This document shows positions 40,482-50,070 of a stretch of DNA of 50,148 nt, piece by piece. A program made the translations under genes and the position numbers. The notes under the pieces are model-generated. The model ran no database searches. It had not been told where the DNA came from and saw only the letters and a list, made by a program, of their open reading frames with translations. The stretch comes from Candidatus Viridilinea mediisalina. Lineage in GTDB: Bacteria > Chloroflexota > Chloroflexia > Chloroflexales > Chloroflexaceae. Each line of letters begins with the position of its first letter. Position 1 is the first letter of the stretch. The DNA lies in assembly GCF_002532535.1 (NCBI RefSeq), contig NZ_NQWI01000030.1:1-50148 (forward strand). Reading direction: 5' to 3'.

Positions 40482-43400
40482 CTATTCCTCCAATTCCGCC
40501 AGTAGCTCGCGGGCCGCTGCGGCCCAGCGGCCCTCTGGCGCGAGGCGTAAGTAGGTCTGAAGGGCGTCGCTGGCCTCGAAGTGATCGCCGCGTAGGGCAA
40601 AGAGCCGCCCAATTTGGTAGTAGGGCTCTGGTTCTTGTGGATCGAGCATGAGGGCGTTGCCCAACGCAATGGCCGCTTTGTCCAGTTCGCCCCAGTCCAC
40701 CAGGGCTGCGCCCAGTTTGTTCCAGTTGCCCGCAGTGGGGTTGTTTTTTGCCGCTACCATGTAGGCTTCTTCCGCTTCGCGGAAGCGCCCCGCTTCGCTG
40801 AGGATGTCGCCCCACAAGTGGATGACGCCGATGTCGTCGGGGTTGGCTTGCGCTGCGGGGGCTAAGACCTGCGCTGCGTCGTCGAGGCGCCCAAGGCGGC
40901 GGTATTGCTCTGCAAGGCCAAAGGCGGTTGGCCCATGGGTTGGGTTGGCCTGATGGGCCGCCTCAAGCTCGGCAAGTTCGGCGGGTACCTCGGCGGGTGC
41001 GGCGGGCGGCGGTGGCGGTGCGGCTTCGCTCGCAAAGTTGTGAGGCTGAAGTCGTGCATATTGGTCGGGAATACTCCGCACCGCGTAGATCTGTACCTCG
41101 GCGTTGTTGTAGATCACATCGAGGTAGTTGTCGCTCATCTGGGTGAATTTGGCTAGACCCGCCTGCGGGTAGAGTGCCCGTTCGACCCCGCCTACATAGA
41201 TGTAGTTGACCCTATATTCGGCGAGGAAGCGCAATGCCTGTTCGATGTCGCTGCTCCGGTAGAACTGCTCAACTGCACGGTCGCGCCGCGCCGCCGCTGC
41301 CGGATCGCGCTGCTCGTCCACATGCAGCGCACTTACGACTGTCGGCAGGCCGGTGTTGGCCGCAATGCGGATACCGTAGGCGCGGTAGAAGAATTGGTTG
41401 GACTGCACAACAATCGGCGTTCCGCGCATCTGCTGGTTGAGCCACGCGATGGCCGCTGCATCGCCGCGTAGATCAATCGTGACTGAAGCTACCCCTGGTT
41501 CGCAGCCCCCAAAGGCTTGGCAGTCGTAGCTGAACTGGGCTTCGCGCATGAACGCGAGGCCGTCGAGCGTCAAACCGCTGCTGACCTCAAAACGATTGGC
41601 GATGCGGGCGGGCGTTGCGGCTAGGGGGTAGACCGCAGCCAGAGCTAAGAGGAAGCACAATACCACCAGTGCCCCGGCCTGCGCCGGGCCGCCGCCGCTG
41701 CGCCGTAGCCCCTGGAGCAACCGGGGCAGCAAGGCCGCCGCCGCTAGGGCCAAGAGCACCCAGATCTGCAAGCCAAACTTGAAGACCGTATTCATGCGGT
41801 ACCACTCGCTGCCGTCAACATGGTCGCGGATGTAGACCAGTTCAACCCCGAGCGAGACGGCCCAGGCGAGCCAGGCGAGCAGTAGGGCGTACCATGTGGC
41901 AGGCGCCAGCGCCCGTTGGCTCAAGAGCAGCAGCCCGGCCAGCAGCAAGGCAACGAGCGCAAGGCGCAGCCCCAGGCTCGGCAGTAGCACTGCGCAGCCC
42001 CAGGCGAGCAGCAGCAGCCCCAAGGCGAGCCAGGGGAGCCTGGGGCGCGGCGTGTCGCTGTGTGAACGCTCCCAACCACGGGTTACGCGCCAGAGCGCCG
42101 CGCCCACTGTGGGCAACAGGATGGCCATTGCCACCCCATAGATGATCAGGTAATCGCTGATCTTCGTTGCGCCATCCCATGCAACCCTCCCAATGCCGCC
42201 CACAGGTGCCCAATAGTTGTCAAAGAAGGGCGCATAGAGCATCAGCCCGGCCAAGCCAAGCCCCGCCGCCAGCAACCCGGCCTTGAGCATGCCACCCAGG
42301 GGGAGCGTGCGCCCACGCGGGCCATGCGCACGCCAAGCCGCGCCCAAGAACACCAAGCCCATCAGCAACCCATAGGTTGGAAAGTCCCATGAGTTAGTTA
42401 TGGCCAATGCGCCCAGACTTAGAACGAGTAATCCTACGCTGAAGGGCCGTTGGGACGGGTTGTTTTCCAAGAGCACATAGCCCAACGCCGCCACAAGCAG
42501 CGTCATTGGTAGCGCCATCAGATGGGGATGCAGATCGGCAAAGAGCAGGCTAAAGAAGGGGAATTCATTGATTGTATAAGGAATCACCCGACTCGGGCCG
42601 ATATACCAGCTATCGAGTTGTGCCCCCATGCCACGCAAGCCAGCAGTGCCTAGCGCATTGCTGATTGCGCCGAAGCCTTGCGACCAACCAGCCCCAAAGA
42701 CGCCCGCTAGGTTGCCTGCTACGCCGACCATAGCTGCGCCCAACAAGCCATAACGCACCCGCTGGGTCAATGCGAGTACAAGCGCAAAGGCCCCGGCCAG
42801 CAGCAAGCCCCCCAGGGTGGCCACAGCAAGATTGAAGCCAATAGCGGGCGCAATGCCGGTCAGTTTGATCGGCAATGAGAAGAGAAAAAAGCCATAGTAG
42901 TAGTAGTTAATATACCCATCGCTAAAGAAGGGATCGTAGGGCGGCATCACCGCGCTACGCAGTATTGCATTGAGAAAGCCAAACTCCATGGGCTTTTCGC
43001 CGCCCCAAACGGGATGCCACAGATCGGGGTTGAAGGCGCGGATCAGGGCGAAGCTGCCAAAGCCGAGCAGGAAGAGCGCTTCGCTCCATAAGGCGCGCGG
43101 CCTGCACTGTTTGAGCCGTTGCCCCAAGGCTGCCACGCCTAGCATCAGCCGCTCACGATCGCTGTTGCCGTGCAGTCGCGCCCCCTGCCACCAGAGGATG
43201 ACACCATTGAGCCCAAGCACCAACACGAGGCCGCCCAAGCTGCCCCAGAGGTTGTAAGACCAGACTCCGAGGCTGGTTGGCAGCCAGACGGCATAGCCGA
43301 GCAGCAAGAGGCCAATCAGCCGCGCCCAGGCCACGCCGCCGTCGGGCCAGTGGCCAAAGACGGCGTGGGCCAGGGGCATGCCCAAAAGCGCGAGGCCGTA

Positions 43401-46400
43401 AAAGGCCAGCAGCCAGAGCAGGGTGGCTCCTAACGAATCTTGCCCCAAACGTTCATTCCAGGCATATTCATCCACCACAGGCAGCCGATTCACCGGCCCA
43501 TCCAGGCGCAGCGGCGGCGCTGTGTTGAGTGTCGGCGCTACAATGGGGCGGTCGCTGGTGAGCATGCGCGGCGTACCGGGATGCACCACGCGGTAGATGC
43601 TGGTTTGACCCTGTTGAAAGACCGTTTCTAACAGACCCTGTGCCGCCATGTTGGGAAATTTGGCCAAACCCGCCGGATCATAGATGTCGCGTTCAAAGCT
43701 GCCAATATAGATGTATTCAACCCCATAGAGGCGCAAGAGCTCCAAGGCGGCTTCACTGTCGGAGGTGCTATAGATCACCCCAATGATCTGCTGGCGATAG
43801 CTGATGATTGGCCCGGCCCCCACGACGCCGCGCTGCTGAATTTGGTGCCACTCCCAACCGAGCAGGGTGGGCAAGCCGGTGTGGTTGGCCACGCGCCCGG
43901 CCCACTGGTAGGAGGGCTGATGGGCCTCTAGGATGACGGGCGTGCCCTCGACGTTGCGCTGGAGCCAATCAATTGCTGTGGCATCCTCATTGAGCGCGAA
44001 GCGCTGGCCGTGCCGTTCGGCGCTGATCCAGTGCATGTAGGCCGCTCCATCGAGGCTACGCGGCGCATCGGTGTTCCAGCGATCAGCGGCGCGCGCCGGG
44101 GTCGCAGTGAGCGGGTAGATCAGTGTGGCTACTGCGAGCAGTGCGAAGCCGCCACGCATGCTGGTCAAGAGGGCCGGGGGCGTGACGAGCCGCCCTGTGC
44201 CCGCCAAAAGCTGTGGCAATAGCGCGGCCCCGGCCAATGCGAAGAGCAACCAGGTGTGCAGCCCAAACTTAAAGACCGTATTCATGCGCCCGATGTCGCC
44301 CTGCACGGCAACCAACTCGACCAGCACCAGCAGTCCTAGTGCGCCCCCCATCCAGAGGCCAGGCAGCAGCAGGTGGTAGGGGGCGCGGCGTAGCCGCCAG
44401 ATCAGCACCACGGCACCGCCGAGCAGCGGCAGGCACAAGAGCAGCCCTGGCCATGCGCGCCACAGCCCCACGAAGTAGAGCAGGCTGAATCCTGCGGTTA
44501 GCACGAGCGCACTTGTAGTACCCCAATAGCGACGCGCCAGCAACAAGCCGCTCGTCGCCGTCAGGGCGATCCAGTGGCCGTGCAGCAGCGTCAACTCCCA
44601 GAGTGTCGTTCGGGGGGCCTCCAGCACCTGCGCCAGCGTGCCCGCAGCTAAACCCTCGCGCCAGAGTTGCACCCCCGACGATTCGGTGGCAAAAGCAGCC
44701 GTAAAGGGGGCAAAGAGCAGATTACCAAGGAGAACCATCAGCAGCGGCGGGCCAGCGATCCAGAGCAAGAGCCACGCCCAGGGGCGTTGTGTCCGCCCCG
44801 CCCGCCATGCCACCCCGGCCATGATCAGCGCCGTAAGGCCCACAAAGGTCGGATAGTCCCAGGTGTTGGTTGCCCGGATTGCGCCCACAAGCAGGCCCAT
44901 GCTGCCAACATAGAAGAGCAAGCGGCGCGTTGCAGCCCCAACGCAGTGCAGCGGATCGGTAGCATAGGCCACCGCAAGCCCCAAGAGCGCCAGGCTGAGC
45001 GGCAGCACCAGCATATGGGCATGCAGATCGCCAAAGAGAAAGGTGAAGAAGGGAAACTCATTGACCGTCCCGGCCACAATGCGCGTCGCATCCCAATAGG
45101 CCCATTCGCCCCGCCCGCGCGATGCTTGGGTCTGGGCATAGCCACTCAGATACCAGATCGCCTGGGCCAGATTGCCCAGCAGCAGCAGCAGCACGGGGGC
45201 CAAGCCCCCCGCCAAGAGCGCCCGTCGCTCTTGGGCTGGCGGCGGCGTCTCTGCGCTCCCCAGCAGACGCGGGGCCATCAGGTTATAGACAACGCCCCAT
45301 GCGCCGAGGGCGGTGAGCGCCATGATCGTCGCAACCGCCAGGTTATAGGCAATACTAGGCACCACGCCACTCAGGTGGGTCAAAGCCCCCACCAGCACAA
45401 AGCCAAAATAGTAGTAGTTGAGATACCCACCGGCATGCCAGGGATCATAGGGCGGAAACGCGCCGCTCTTGAGAACCGCATTGAGGTAGGCAAGATCCAT
45501 CGGCTTCTCGCCGCCCCGCGCCGGATGCCAGAGATCGGGATTGAGCCAACGCAGCCCCAAGCCAATCAGCAGGAAGACAAGGAAGACCACCTCGGCAGTA
45601 AGGAGCGCCGTAGCGCGCTGCTGCCAGAAGTCGCGCAGGGTTTGGCGCTGCATCCAGGCCGCCAGGCCGCCAACGAGCAGCAGCGGCCCCGCAAAGAGCC
45701 AGAGGGTAGCGGGCGTAAAGGCCATAGGAAACGGCCCCCAACCCATGCCATGCAGATTGCCCTGCCCAGGCACCCCCACGCCCGTCCCCAGGCTACCCGC
45801 CAGCCACGCGAGATAGGCCACCAGCAACAGCCCCAAAAGCTTGGCCAGACTATAGCCACGGTCGGGCAGAGTGGGCAGCAGCGGAAAGAGCAGCGCAAAC
45901 GTCGCCAGCCCCAAGCCTTGCACCAGCAGCAGCCAGAAGAGCGGCGCAAGCGGACGCAACCACTCCGGCTGGCCAAAGAGCTGCGCCCACGTCCCCGCCT
46001 CGCGGTAGTGCGGCCACTGCCCATCAGTCAGGCGCAACGCCGTCGCATTGCGGTCGGCGATCCTAACAGGCGACTTATAGACCTCACCCCAGAGCACATC
46101 ATTGATAATCAGCGCCTCGGCCCGTTCACGCGAAAAAGCCTCAGTCTTCGCAAAGATCAAGACGCGGGGATGGTCATAGACATGGAACGCCTCTTCGGCG
46201 CGCTGATCGGGAATAGGGATACCGAGGAAACGCGGGTAGGAGGTAATCTCAGCGACCAGAGCAAAGCCCAATTCGCCGGAAAAGAGCGCCTCATAGTAGC
46301 GCATCAGCGCGGGGTAGCGCATGCGCAGCCGCGAAGTACTATCGTAGACCCGGTTGCTCGTAATGGTAATATAGTCGGCCCGTTCCAACTGATCGAGCAA

Positions 46401-48155
46401 CCCCTCCTCACGCGAGCCATCGCCGCCAAAGCCGCCCACATACTTACGCAGATCGTCCTCAGCATAGGGGGCCGAACTGATCCCCTGGAAGGTTCCGCCC
46501 CAGGTTGCGCGTGTAACCTGCAGCGGCAGCGGATCGTCCCAAATCTCAGCCATCACATAGGAGCCGGGGCGGGCATGTTCGGCAAACCACTGCGCCGCCA
46601 TGACCCGCGAGTGGGGCTGGATATAGATGCGCGTGAAGGCATAGGCCCACCCAAAGCTGAAGAGAACCACCACAATGGGCACAACGACCAACAGCGATCG
46701 ACGGGCCCGCCCACGTTCCCACAGGCGCACAAGGCCCCAGGCCCCAAAGACCAATAGGCCACCATAGATCGGCAGCAGGTAGCGCAGGGTAATCGCAAAT
46801 TGGTTGCCCTGCCAGGCAAAATAGAACGCAACCCAGGCGAACACCACCCAAGCGGCGCTCAGTGGGGGCGCAGCGGGCGGTGGCCAGAGCAGGCGGCGCA
46901 GGCCCAAAAGCGCAAAAGCCAGCAATCCGCCCCAAGCGGCCAAACCCATTGCTGGCCCCATGCCCCACAGCACCATATTCAGCCATGGGAAGAGGTAGGC
47001 CGTGCGCCCCACCCACTGCTGCGAAGGCGGAAAGTCCACTTCACCACTAACCAAGCCGCGCACTGTCTGCAAATTATCCAAAAAGCGCGGCTCCGGGCGC
47101 AGATCAAAAAAACCAGCTCCATGCAACAGCGCCCCCTCCGCCATCAAGACCGGCCCATCGGCCCGTGAACCAACAAACGCATCGGGGGCAAAGGTACGAA
47201 ACCCCAGGATGGTCAACAGCCCAGCCAAGACCAGCAGCGGAAATTCGCGGCCAAAGAAGCGGTTCCAAAACGCAGCACATGAACCATCGCCCCGCTGCTG
47301 CACAAAGCGCATAGCCGCCACAAGGGCCGCAACAAGCGCCACACCACCCAGCGTCGCCATCGTAATGCGATTAGCCATCGCCGCGCCAATACTAAGGCCC
47401 AGCAGCGTATAGGCCAGCCACCCGCCCCCCTGAGCAACCCGCACAGCCCAATAGAGGCTCAAAAGGCAGAAAAAGGTCGAAAAGATCGGATCAACAAAAA
47501 AATGGGACTGCTGGATCGGCATCACCGCCAGCGCAGCGAGCAACGCAGCCAACAGCCCCACCCGGCGATCAAAGAGTTGTCGGCCAAGCAGATAGATCAG
47601 CAGCAGCGACCCCAGATCAAACAGCGCCGCAAGGCTCCGCCCAACCTTCTGGATCTCACCATAGCCCGTGAGATTACGCCCGTCCGGATTAAAGATTTGA
47701 CCCACAAGGGGCAGACGGGGGAAACTCCGCTCAGGATTAGGGCGCAGCTCACCAACATCACTACGACGCTCATGGGGACGTTCAGCATCAATCCCCGTGC
47801 GCGGCGGCCCCAAAATACGCGGCACCTGCTCAGGCAACGCCTCAGGCGGCGTCAGCGCCACCGCCACCATCCGGGTCAAATAGACCGGCATAGGGCCATA
47901 GGTAAAGAAGCCAAACTGATGGTAATTACGCGGATTCAGTGGCGAGCGAGCCGCATCATAGAGCTCAGCCAGATCAGCGGGCAAACGCACCGTTGAGGTC
48001 ACATCAGCAAAAAAGCGCTCATCGGGATGCTGCCCCGTCCCCGCGTCCCAATCAGTCAAGCCAAGAGTACGAAAATAGGCCCCCAGCAGAATAATCAAAA
48101 CCAACAGGAGCCGTGTAAGCCACACAGATGGAGGAGATTCGCGTTTCACAAGCAA
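40482..48155 (-). CDS. Giant membrane protein: GT-C-like module + two DUF2298/YYY modules + TPRs
   Basis: 2557 residues. Residues 1-~780 resemble GT39/PMT glycosyltransferases, with an early acidic motif HPDERFF and many membrane helices. Residues ~790-1560 and ~1640-2330 are two DUF2298 ('Chlor_Arch_YYY') modules. Each has a shared NPDLWHP..GGEKPM motif, a PPYDP motif, then GGYLNYYYFGF (~910) or DGYINYYYYGF (~1752), and TINEFPFF-type and DLHxHxxxLP motifs. Residues ~2395-2557 are TPRs. The family is poorly understood; a role in surface glycan assembly is inferred. The longest frame starts at a TTG with no clear ribosome site, so the exact start is unsure. Confidence 0.85.
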   Translation of the reverse strand: MLVKRESPPSVWLTRLLLVLIILLGAYFRTLGLTDWDAGTGQHPDERFFADVTSTVRLPADLAELYDAARSPLNPRNYHQFGFFTYGPMPVYLTRMVAVALTPPEALPEQVPRILGPPRTGIDAERPHERRSDVGELRPNPERSFPRLPLVGQIFNPDGRNLTGYGEIQKVGRSLAALFDLGSLLLIYLLGRQLFDRRVGLLAALLAALAVMPIQQSHFFVDPIFSTFFCLLSLYWAVRVAQGGGWLAYTLLGLSIGAAMANRITMATLGGVALVAALVAAMRFVQQRGDGSCAAFWNRFFGREFPLLVLAGLLTILGFRTFAPDAFVGSRADGPVLMAEGALLHGAGFFDLRPEPRFLDNLQTVRGLVSGEVDFPPSQQWVGRTAYLFPWLNMVLWGMGPAMGLAAWGGLLAFALLGLRRLLWPPPAAPPLSAAWVVFAWVAFYFAWQGNQFAITLRYLLPIYGGLLVFGAWGLVRLWERGRARRSLLVVVPIVVVLFSFGWAYAFTRIYIQPHSRVMAAQWFAEHARPGSYVMAEIWDDPLPLQVTRATWGGTFQGISSAPYAEDDLRKYVGGFGGDGSREEGLLDQLERADYITITSNRVYDSTSRLRMRYPALMRYYEALFSGELGFALVAEITSYPRFLGIPIPDQRAEEAFHVYDHPRVLIFAKTEAFSRERAEALIINDVLWGEVYKSPVRIADRNATALRLTDGQWPHYREAGTWAQLFGQPEWLRPLAPLFWLLLVQGLGLATFALLFPLLPTLPDRGYSLAKLLGLLLVAYLAWLAGSLGTGVGVPGQGNLHGMGWGPFPMAFTPATLWLFAGPLLLVGGLAAWMQRQTLRDFWQQRATALLTAEVVFLVFLLIGLGLRWLNPDLWHPARGGEKPMDLAYLNAVLKSGAFPPYDPWHAGGYLNYYYFGFVLVGALTHLSGVVPSIAYNLAVATIMALTALGAWGVVYNLMAPRLLGSAETPPPAQERRALLAGGLAPVLLLLLGNLAQAIWYLSGYAQTQASRGRGEWAYWDATRIVAGTVNEFPFFTFLFGDLHAHMLVLPLSLALLGLAVAYATDPLHCVGAATRRLLFYVGSMGLLVGAIRATNTWDYPTFVGLTALIMAGVAWRAGRTQRPWAWLLLWIAGPPLLMVLLGNLLFAPFTAAFATESSGVQLWREGLAAGTLAQVLEAPRTTLWELTLLHGHWIALTATSGLLLARRYWGTTSALVLTAGFSLLYFVGLWRAWPGLLLCLPLLGGAVVLIWRLRRAPYHLLLPGLWMGGALGLLVLVELVAVQGDIGRMNTVFKFGLHTWLLFALAGAALLPQLLAGTGRLVTPPALLTSMRGGFALLAVATLIYPLTATPARAADRWNTDAPRSLDGAAYMHWISAERHGQRFALNEDATAIDWLQRNVEGTPVILEAHQPSYQWAGRVANHTGLPTLLGWEWHQIQQRGVVGAGPIISYRQQIIGVIYSTSDSEAALELLRLYGVEYIYIGSFERDIYDPAGLAKFPNMAAQGLLETVFQQGQTSIYRVVHPGTPRMLTSDRPIVAPTLNTAPPLRLDGPVNRLPVVDEYAWNERLGQDSLGATLLWLLAFYGLALLGMPLAHAVFGHWPDGGVAWARLIGLLLLGYAVWLPTSLGVWSYNLWGSLGGLVLVLGLNGVILWWQGARLHGNSDRERLMLGVAALGQRLKQCRPRALWSEALFLLGFGSFALIRAFNPDLWHPVWGGEKPMEFGFLNAILRSAVMPPYDPFFSDGYINYYYYGFFLFSLPIKLTGIAPAIGFNLAVATLGGLLLAGAFALVLALTQRVRYGLLGAAMVGVAGNLAGVFGAGWSQGFGAISNALGTAGLRGMGAQLDSWYIGPSRVIPYTINEFPFFSLLFADLHPHLMALPMTLLVAALGYVLLENNPSQRPFSVGLLVLSLGALAITNSWDFPTYGLLMGLVFLGAAWRAHGPRGRTLPLGGMLKAGLLAAGLGLAGLMLYAPFFDNYWAPVGGIGRVAWDGATKISDYLIIYGVAMAILLPTVGAALWRVTRGWERSHSDTPRPRLPWLALGLLLLAWGCAVLLPSLGLRLALVALLLAGLLLLSQRALAPATWYALLLAWLAWAVSLGVELVYIRDHVDGSEWYRMNTVFKFGLQIWVLLALAAAALLPRLLQGLRRSGGGPAQAGALVVLCFLLALAAVYPLAATPARIANRFEVSSGLTLDGLAFMREAQFSYDCQAFGGCEPGVASVTIDLRGDAAAIAWLNQQMRGTPIVVQSNQFFYRAYGIRIAANTGLPTVVSALHVDEQRDPAAAARRDRAVEQFYRSSDIEQALRFLAEYRVNYIYVGGVERALYPQAGLAKFTQMSDNYLDVIYNNAEVQIYAVRSIPDQYARLQPHNFASEAAPPPPPAAPAEVPAELAELEAAHQANPTHGPTAFGLAEQYRRLGRLDDAAQVLAPAAQANPDDIGVIHLWGDILSEAGRFREAEEAYMVAAKNNPTAGNWNKLGAALVDWGELDKAAIALGNALMLDPQEPEPYYQIGRLFALRGDHFEASDALQTYLRLAPEGRWAAAARELLAELEE

Positions 48156-48268
48156 CGTTCTGTATTGAGAAAGTTAGGAAATAGGGGTAGGTATCAACAG
48201 CGAGTATGAACATACCCAACGAAACGTATCATACCATGACGGCTTGCTTCTCGCGTAGGGCTGGATAG

Positions 48269-48493
48269 AGCCGCCCCGTTGGGGCGGCTGGGGCGGAAAG
48301 GAAAGAGCCGCCCCACTGGGGCGGCTCTGGACGGTTGCTTTTGCATCTTGCGTTGCTACGATCGTACAAAGATCAACTCTTCTCCCTTGGATGTCTGGAG
48401 GATGAGGGTTTCGGCGGTGAAACGGGTAATTGGTATAACCCTCTGTTGCTTACCGGAACCTTGGTAGAGCCGCCCCGCCGGGGCGTCTCTACC
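48269..48493. repeat. Three AGCCGCCCC-type mini-hairpins
   Basis: AGCCGCCCC-GTT-GGGGCGGCT (48269-48289), AGAGCCGCCCC-ACT-GGGGCGGCTCT (48304-48328) and a longer GGTAGAG-extended copy with one internal mismatch (48463-48493). A fourth copy is at 16419-16439. The loop triplets differ; the stems are conserved. They occupy the 473-bp gap together with the next element; no gene is seen there. Confidence 0.8.
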
Positions 48494-48500
48494 GGAAAAC

Positions 48501-48600
48501 TTTGTTAGCGCGAAGAAGCTTTGGGTTGGCAGCCACCGCGCCGCTGGCTGAGCTTGTCGAAGCCAAGCGGTGCGGCCCAGAACTTTTTCGCGCTAACAAA
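48501..48600. mobile_element. MITE-like element with nested inverted repeats (100 bp)
   Basis: The outer arms TTTGTTAGCGCGAAGAAG (48501-48518) and CTTTTTCGCGCTAACAAA (48583-48600) pair at 17 of 18 positions. Inside are CCGCGCCGCTGGCT and AGCCAAGCGGTGCGG arms around the loop GAGCTTGTCGA. A partial relative lies at 28377-28463. Confidence 0.75.
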
Positions 48601-48628
48601 ACTTGACGCAGCATTAAGCACGACCATC

Positions 48629-49843
48629 TCAGCGCCCTTCGTTGCGCCGGGGATTAATGCGTGGGCCACGCACCCCAAAGGGGCTCATGCCGCCTTCGGC
48701 GACATTACTGCGCTCGCTGCTGAGGCTGATGCTTGGCGGTTGAGGGCCGTCATTCTCTTTAATGGCGATGCGACCAACCTCTTGGGCGCGCAACTCTTCG
48801 GCTTGGCGTAGCAATTCAGGCGCAGCGTGGTAGTAGAAATCGAGGGCTTCGCCGTGGCGATCCACACCAGTATAGGTGACAACCACCCGACTACCGGAGG
48901 GAATCCCACCAGAGGCAAGCAGATCGGCTAGGGGGGCATCAATATGCTTGAGCAACTGCTGGCGCAAAGGACGTGCCCCAAAGCGCGAATCGAAGCCTTT
49001 GTTGAGGATATACTCCTTCGCTTCGGCCAAGAGTTCAACCTTAACGCCCTGGCGGATGTATTGCTCATTGCTCTCTTTGACCATATGGTCGAGCACGCTC
49101 CGCAGCACATCGCTCGAAAGCGGGCGGAAGGCGACAATCTCATCAAGCCGGTTGATCCATTCGGGTTGAAAGACCTTCTGCAGCGCCTCGAAGCCAATCT
49201 GGTAGATCTCTTGGCCGGTTGACTCAACATCCTGATGAGGCGTGCGGAAGCCAATCGTGCGCTGATCGAGATAGTCCACCATCTCTTTGGCCCCAACGTT
49301 GGTGGTATAAATGACGATACTATTGTGGAAACTTACGCGCCGCCCACCATTGAGCAGCAAAATCTCGCCATCTTCCATCACCTGGAGCAACAGATTCCAG
49401 AGTTCGGGCTGACCCTTTTCGATCTCATCAAAGAGGACGACGCTATTCTCTTGTTCAATGATTTCAGGGTTGAGCAGTGGTTTCTGGTCACGGCCCACAT
49501 AGCTCGGCGGAGCGCCAACGAGGGCACTCACTTCATGCCCTTGGCTAAAGAGCGAGCAATCAATCTTGAGGAAGGCTTCTTCATCAGGGCGCAGCAACTG
49601 GGCAAGGGCGCGTGCAGTAGCGGTTTTGCCAACACCAGTCGGGCCAAGAAAGAGCAGGGTTGCCCGTGGGCGCCGGGGGTTACCCGCCGAGAAGCCAAAG
49701 CGTGCCCGGTTCAGCACACGGATGACACTCTCAATGGCACGCTCTTGGCCAAAAATCTGCCCCCGCAGACTTGTCTCAACCAGATCGAGCGGATTCTGAT
49801 CACCTCGGGTTGCTCGCTGCATTCCTTGCGTCAGTGTACTCAT
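48629..49843 (-). CDS. ClpB/ClpA D2-like single-ring AAA+ ATPase
   Basis: 404 residues. Walker A GPTGVGKTATARAL, Walker B SVVLFDEIEKG, sensor 1 IVIYTTNVGA, arginine-finger region FQPEWINRLDEI, and sensor 2 GFDSRFGARPLRQ, followed by the ClpB D2-small domain. Only one AAA module is present, without the N-domain, D1 ring or middle domain of ClpB (about 860 residues), and there is no ClpP-binding IGF loop. The last ~50 residues are Pro/Ser/Arg-rich and probably disordered. It may be a specialised unfoldase or remodeller; clients unknown. GAGGG precedes the ATG. Confidence 0.88.
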   Translation of the reverse strand: MSTLTQGMQRATRGDQNPLDLVETSLRGQIFGQERAIESVIRVLNRARFGFSAGNPRRPRATLLFLGPTGVGKTATARALAQLLRPDEEAFLKIDCSLFSQGHEVSALVGAPPSYVGRDQKPLLNPEIIEQENSVVLFDEIEKGQPELWNLLLQVMEDGEILLLNGGRRVSFHNSIVIYTTNVGAKEMVDYLDQRTIGFRTPHQDVESTGQEIYQIGFEALQKVFQPEWINRLDEIVAFRPLSSDVLRSVLDHMVKESNEQYIRQGVKVELLAEAKEYILNKGFDSRFGARPLRQQLLKHIDAPLADLLASGGIPSGSRVVVTYTGVDRHGEALDFYYHAAPELLRQAEELRAQEVGRIAIKENDGPQPPSISLSSERSNVAEGGMSPFGVRGPRINPRRNEGR

Positions 49844-49904
49844 AGCACCCTCACAATCTTTATACTTAGGGTGGCACCACGTATGTACGTATTTCTAGGA
49901 AGTG

Positions 49905-49952
49905 GGGGTGTAGCATTGCATAGACGCCCTACACCCCAATACCATTGTAACA
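49905..49952 (-). promoter_or_regulatory. Extended -10 promoter and leader hairpin of the ClpB-like gene
   Basis: On the minus strand, TGT-TACAAT (49952-49944). The leader of ~95 bases begins with a 9-bp hairpin GGGGTGTAG/CTACACCCC (49905-49913 with 49929-49937). No CIRCE or other heat-shock operator is recognisable. Confidence 0.4.
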
Positions 49953-49987
49953 CTTCAAGCGTACCAAATGCATGACATTACGCCAGG

Positions 49988-50070
49988 GGTGCGGGAGTGG
50001 CGAAGCCACTCCCGCACCTCTTTATTTTGTTGCTGTTTGGCGGCGAAGCCGCCAAACAGCAACAAAATAA
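49988..50070. repeat. Two-hairpin cassette including GGCGGC-tip hairpin, copy 7
   Basis: GGTGCGGGAGTGGC-GAA-GCCACTCCCGCACC (49988-50018, 14 bp), then a 23-bp perfect stem (50022-50044 with 50048-50070; arm TTATTTTGTTGCTGTTT, tip GGCGGC-GAA-GCCGCC). The remaining bases to 50148 show no gene. Confidence 0.88.

Noticed and set aside
44667-46757. A 696-residue open frame antisense to the giant membrane protein gene
   Set aside because: Its translation is low-complexity (Gln, Arg, Pro, His-rich) with no domain, as expected for the complement of GC-rich hydrophobic codons. The opposite strand has clear family motifs along the whole stretch.
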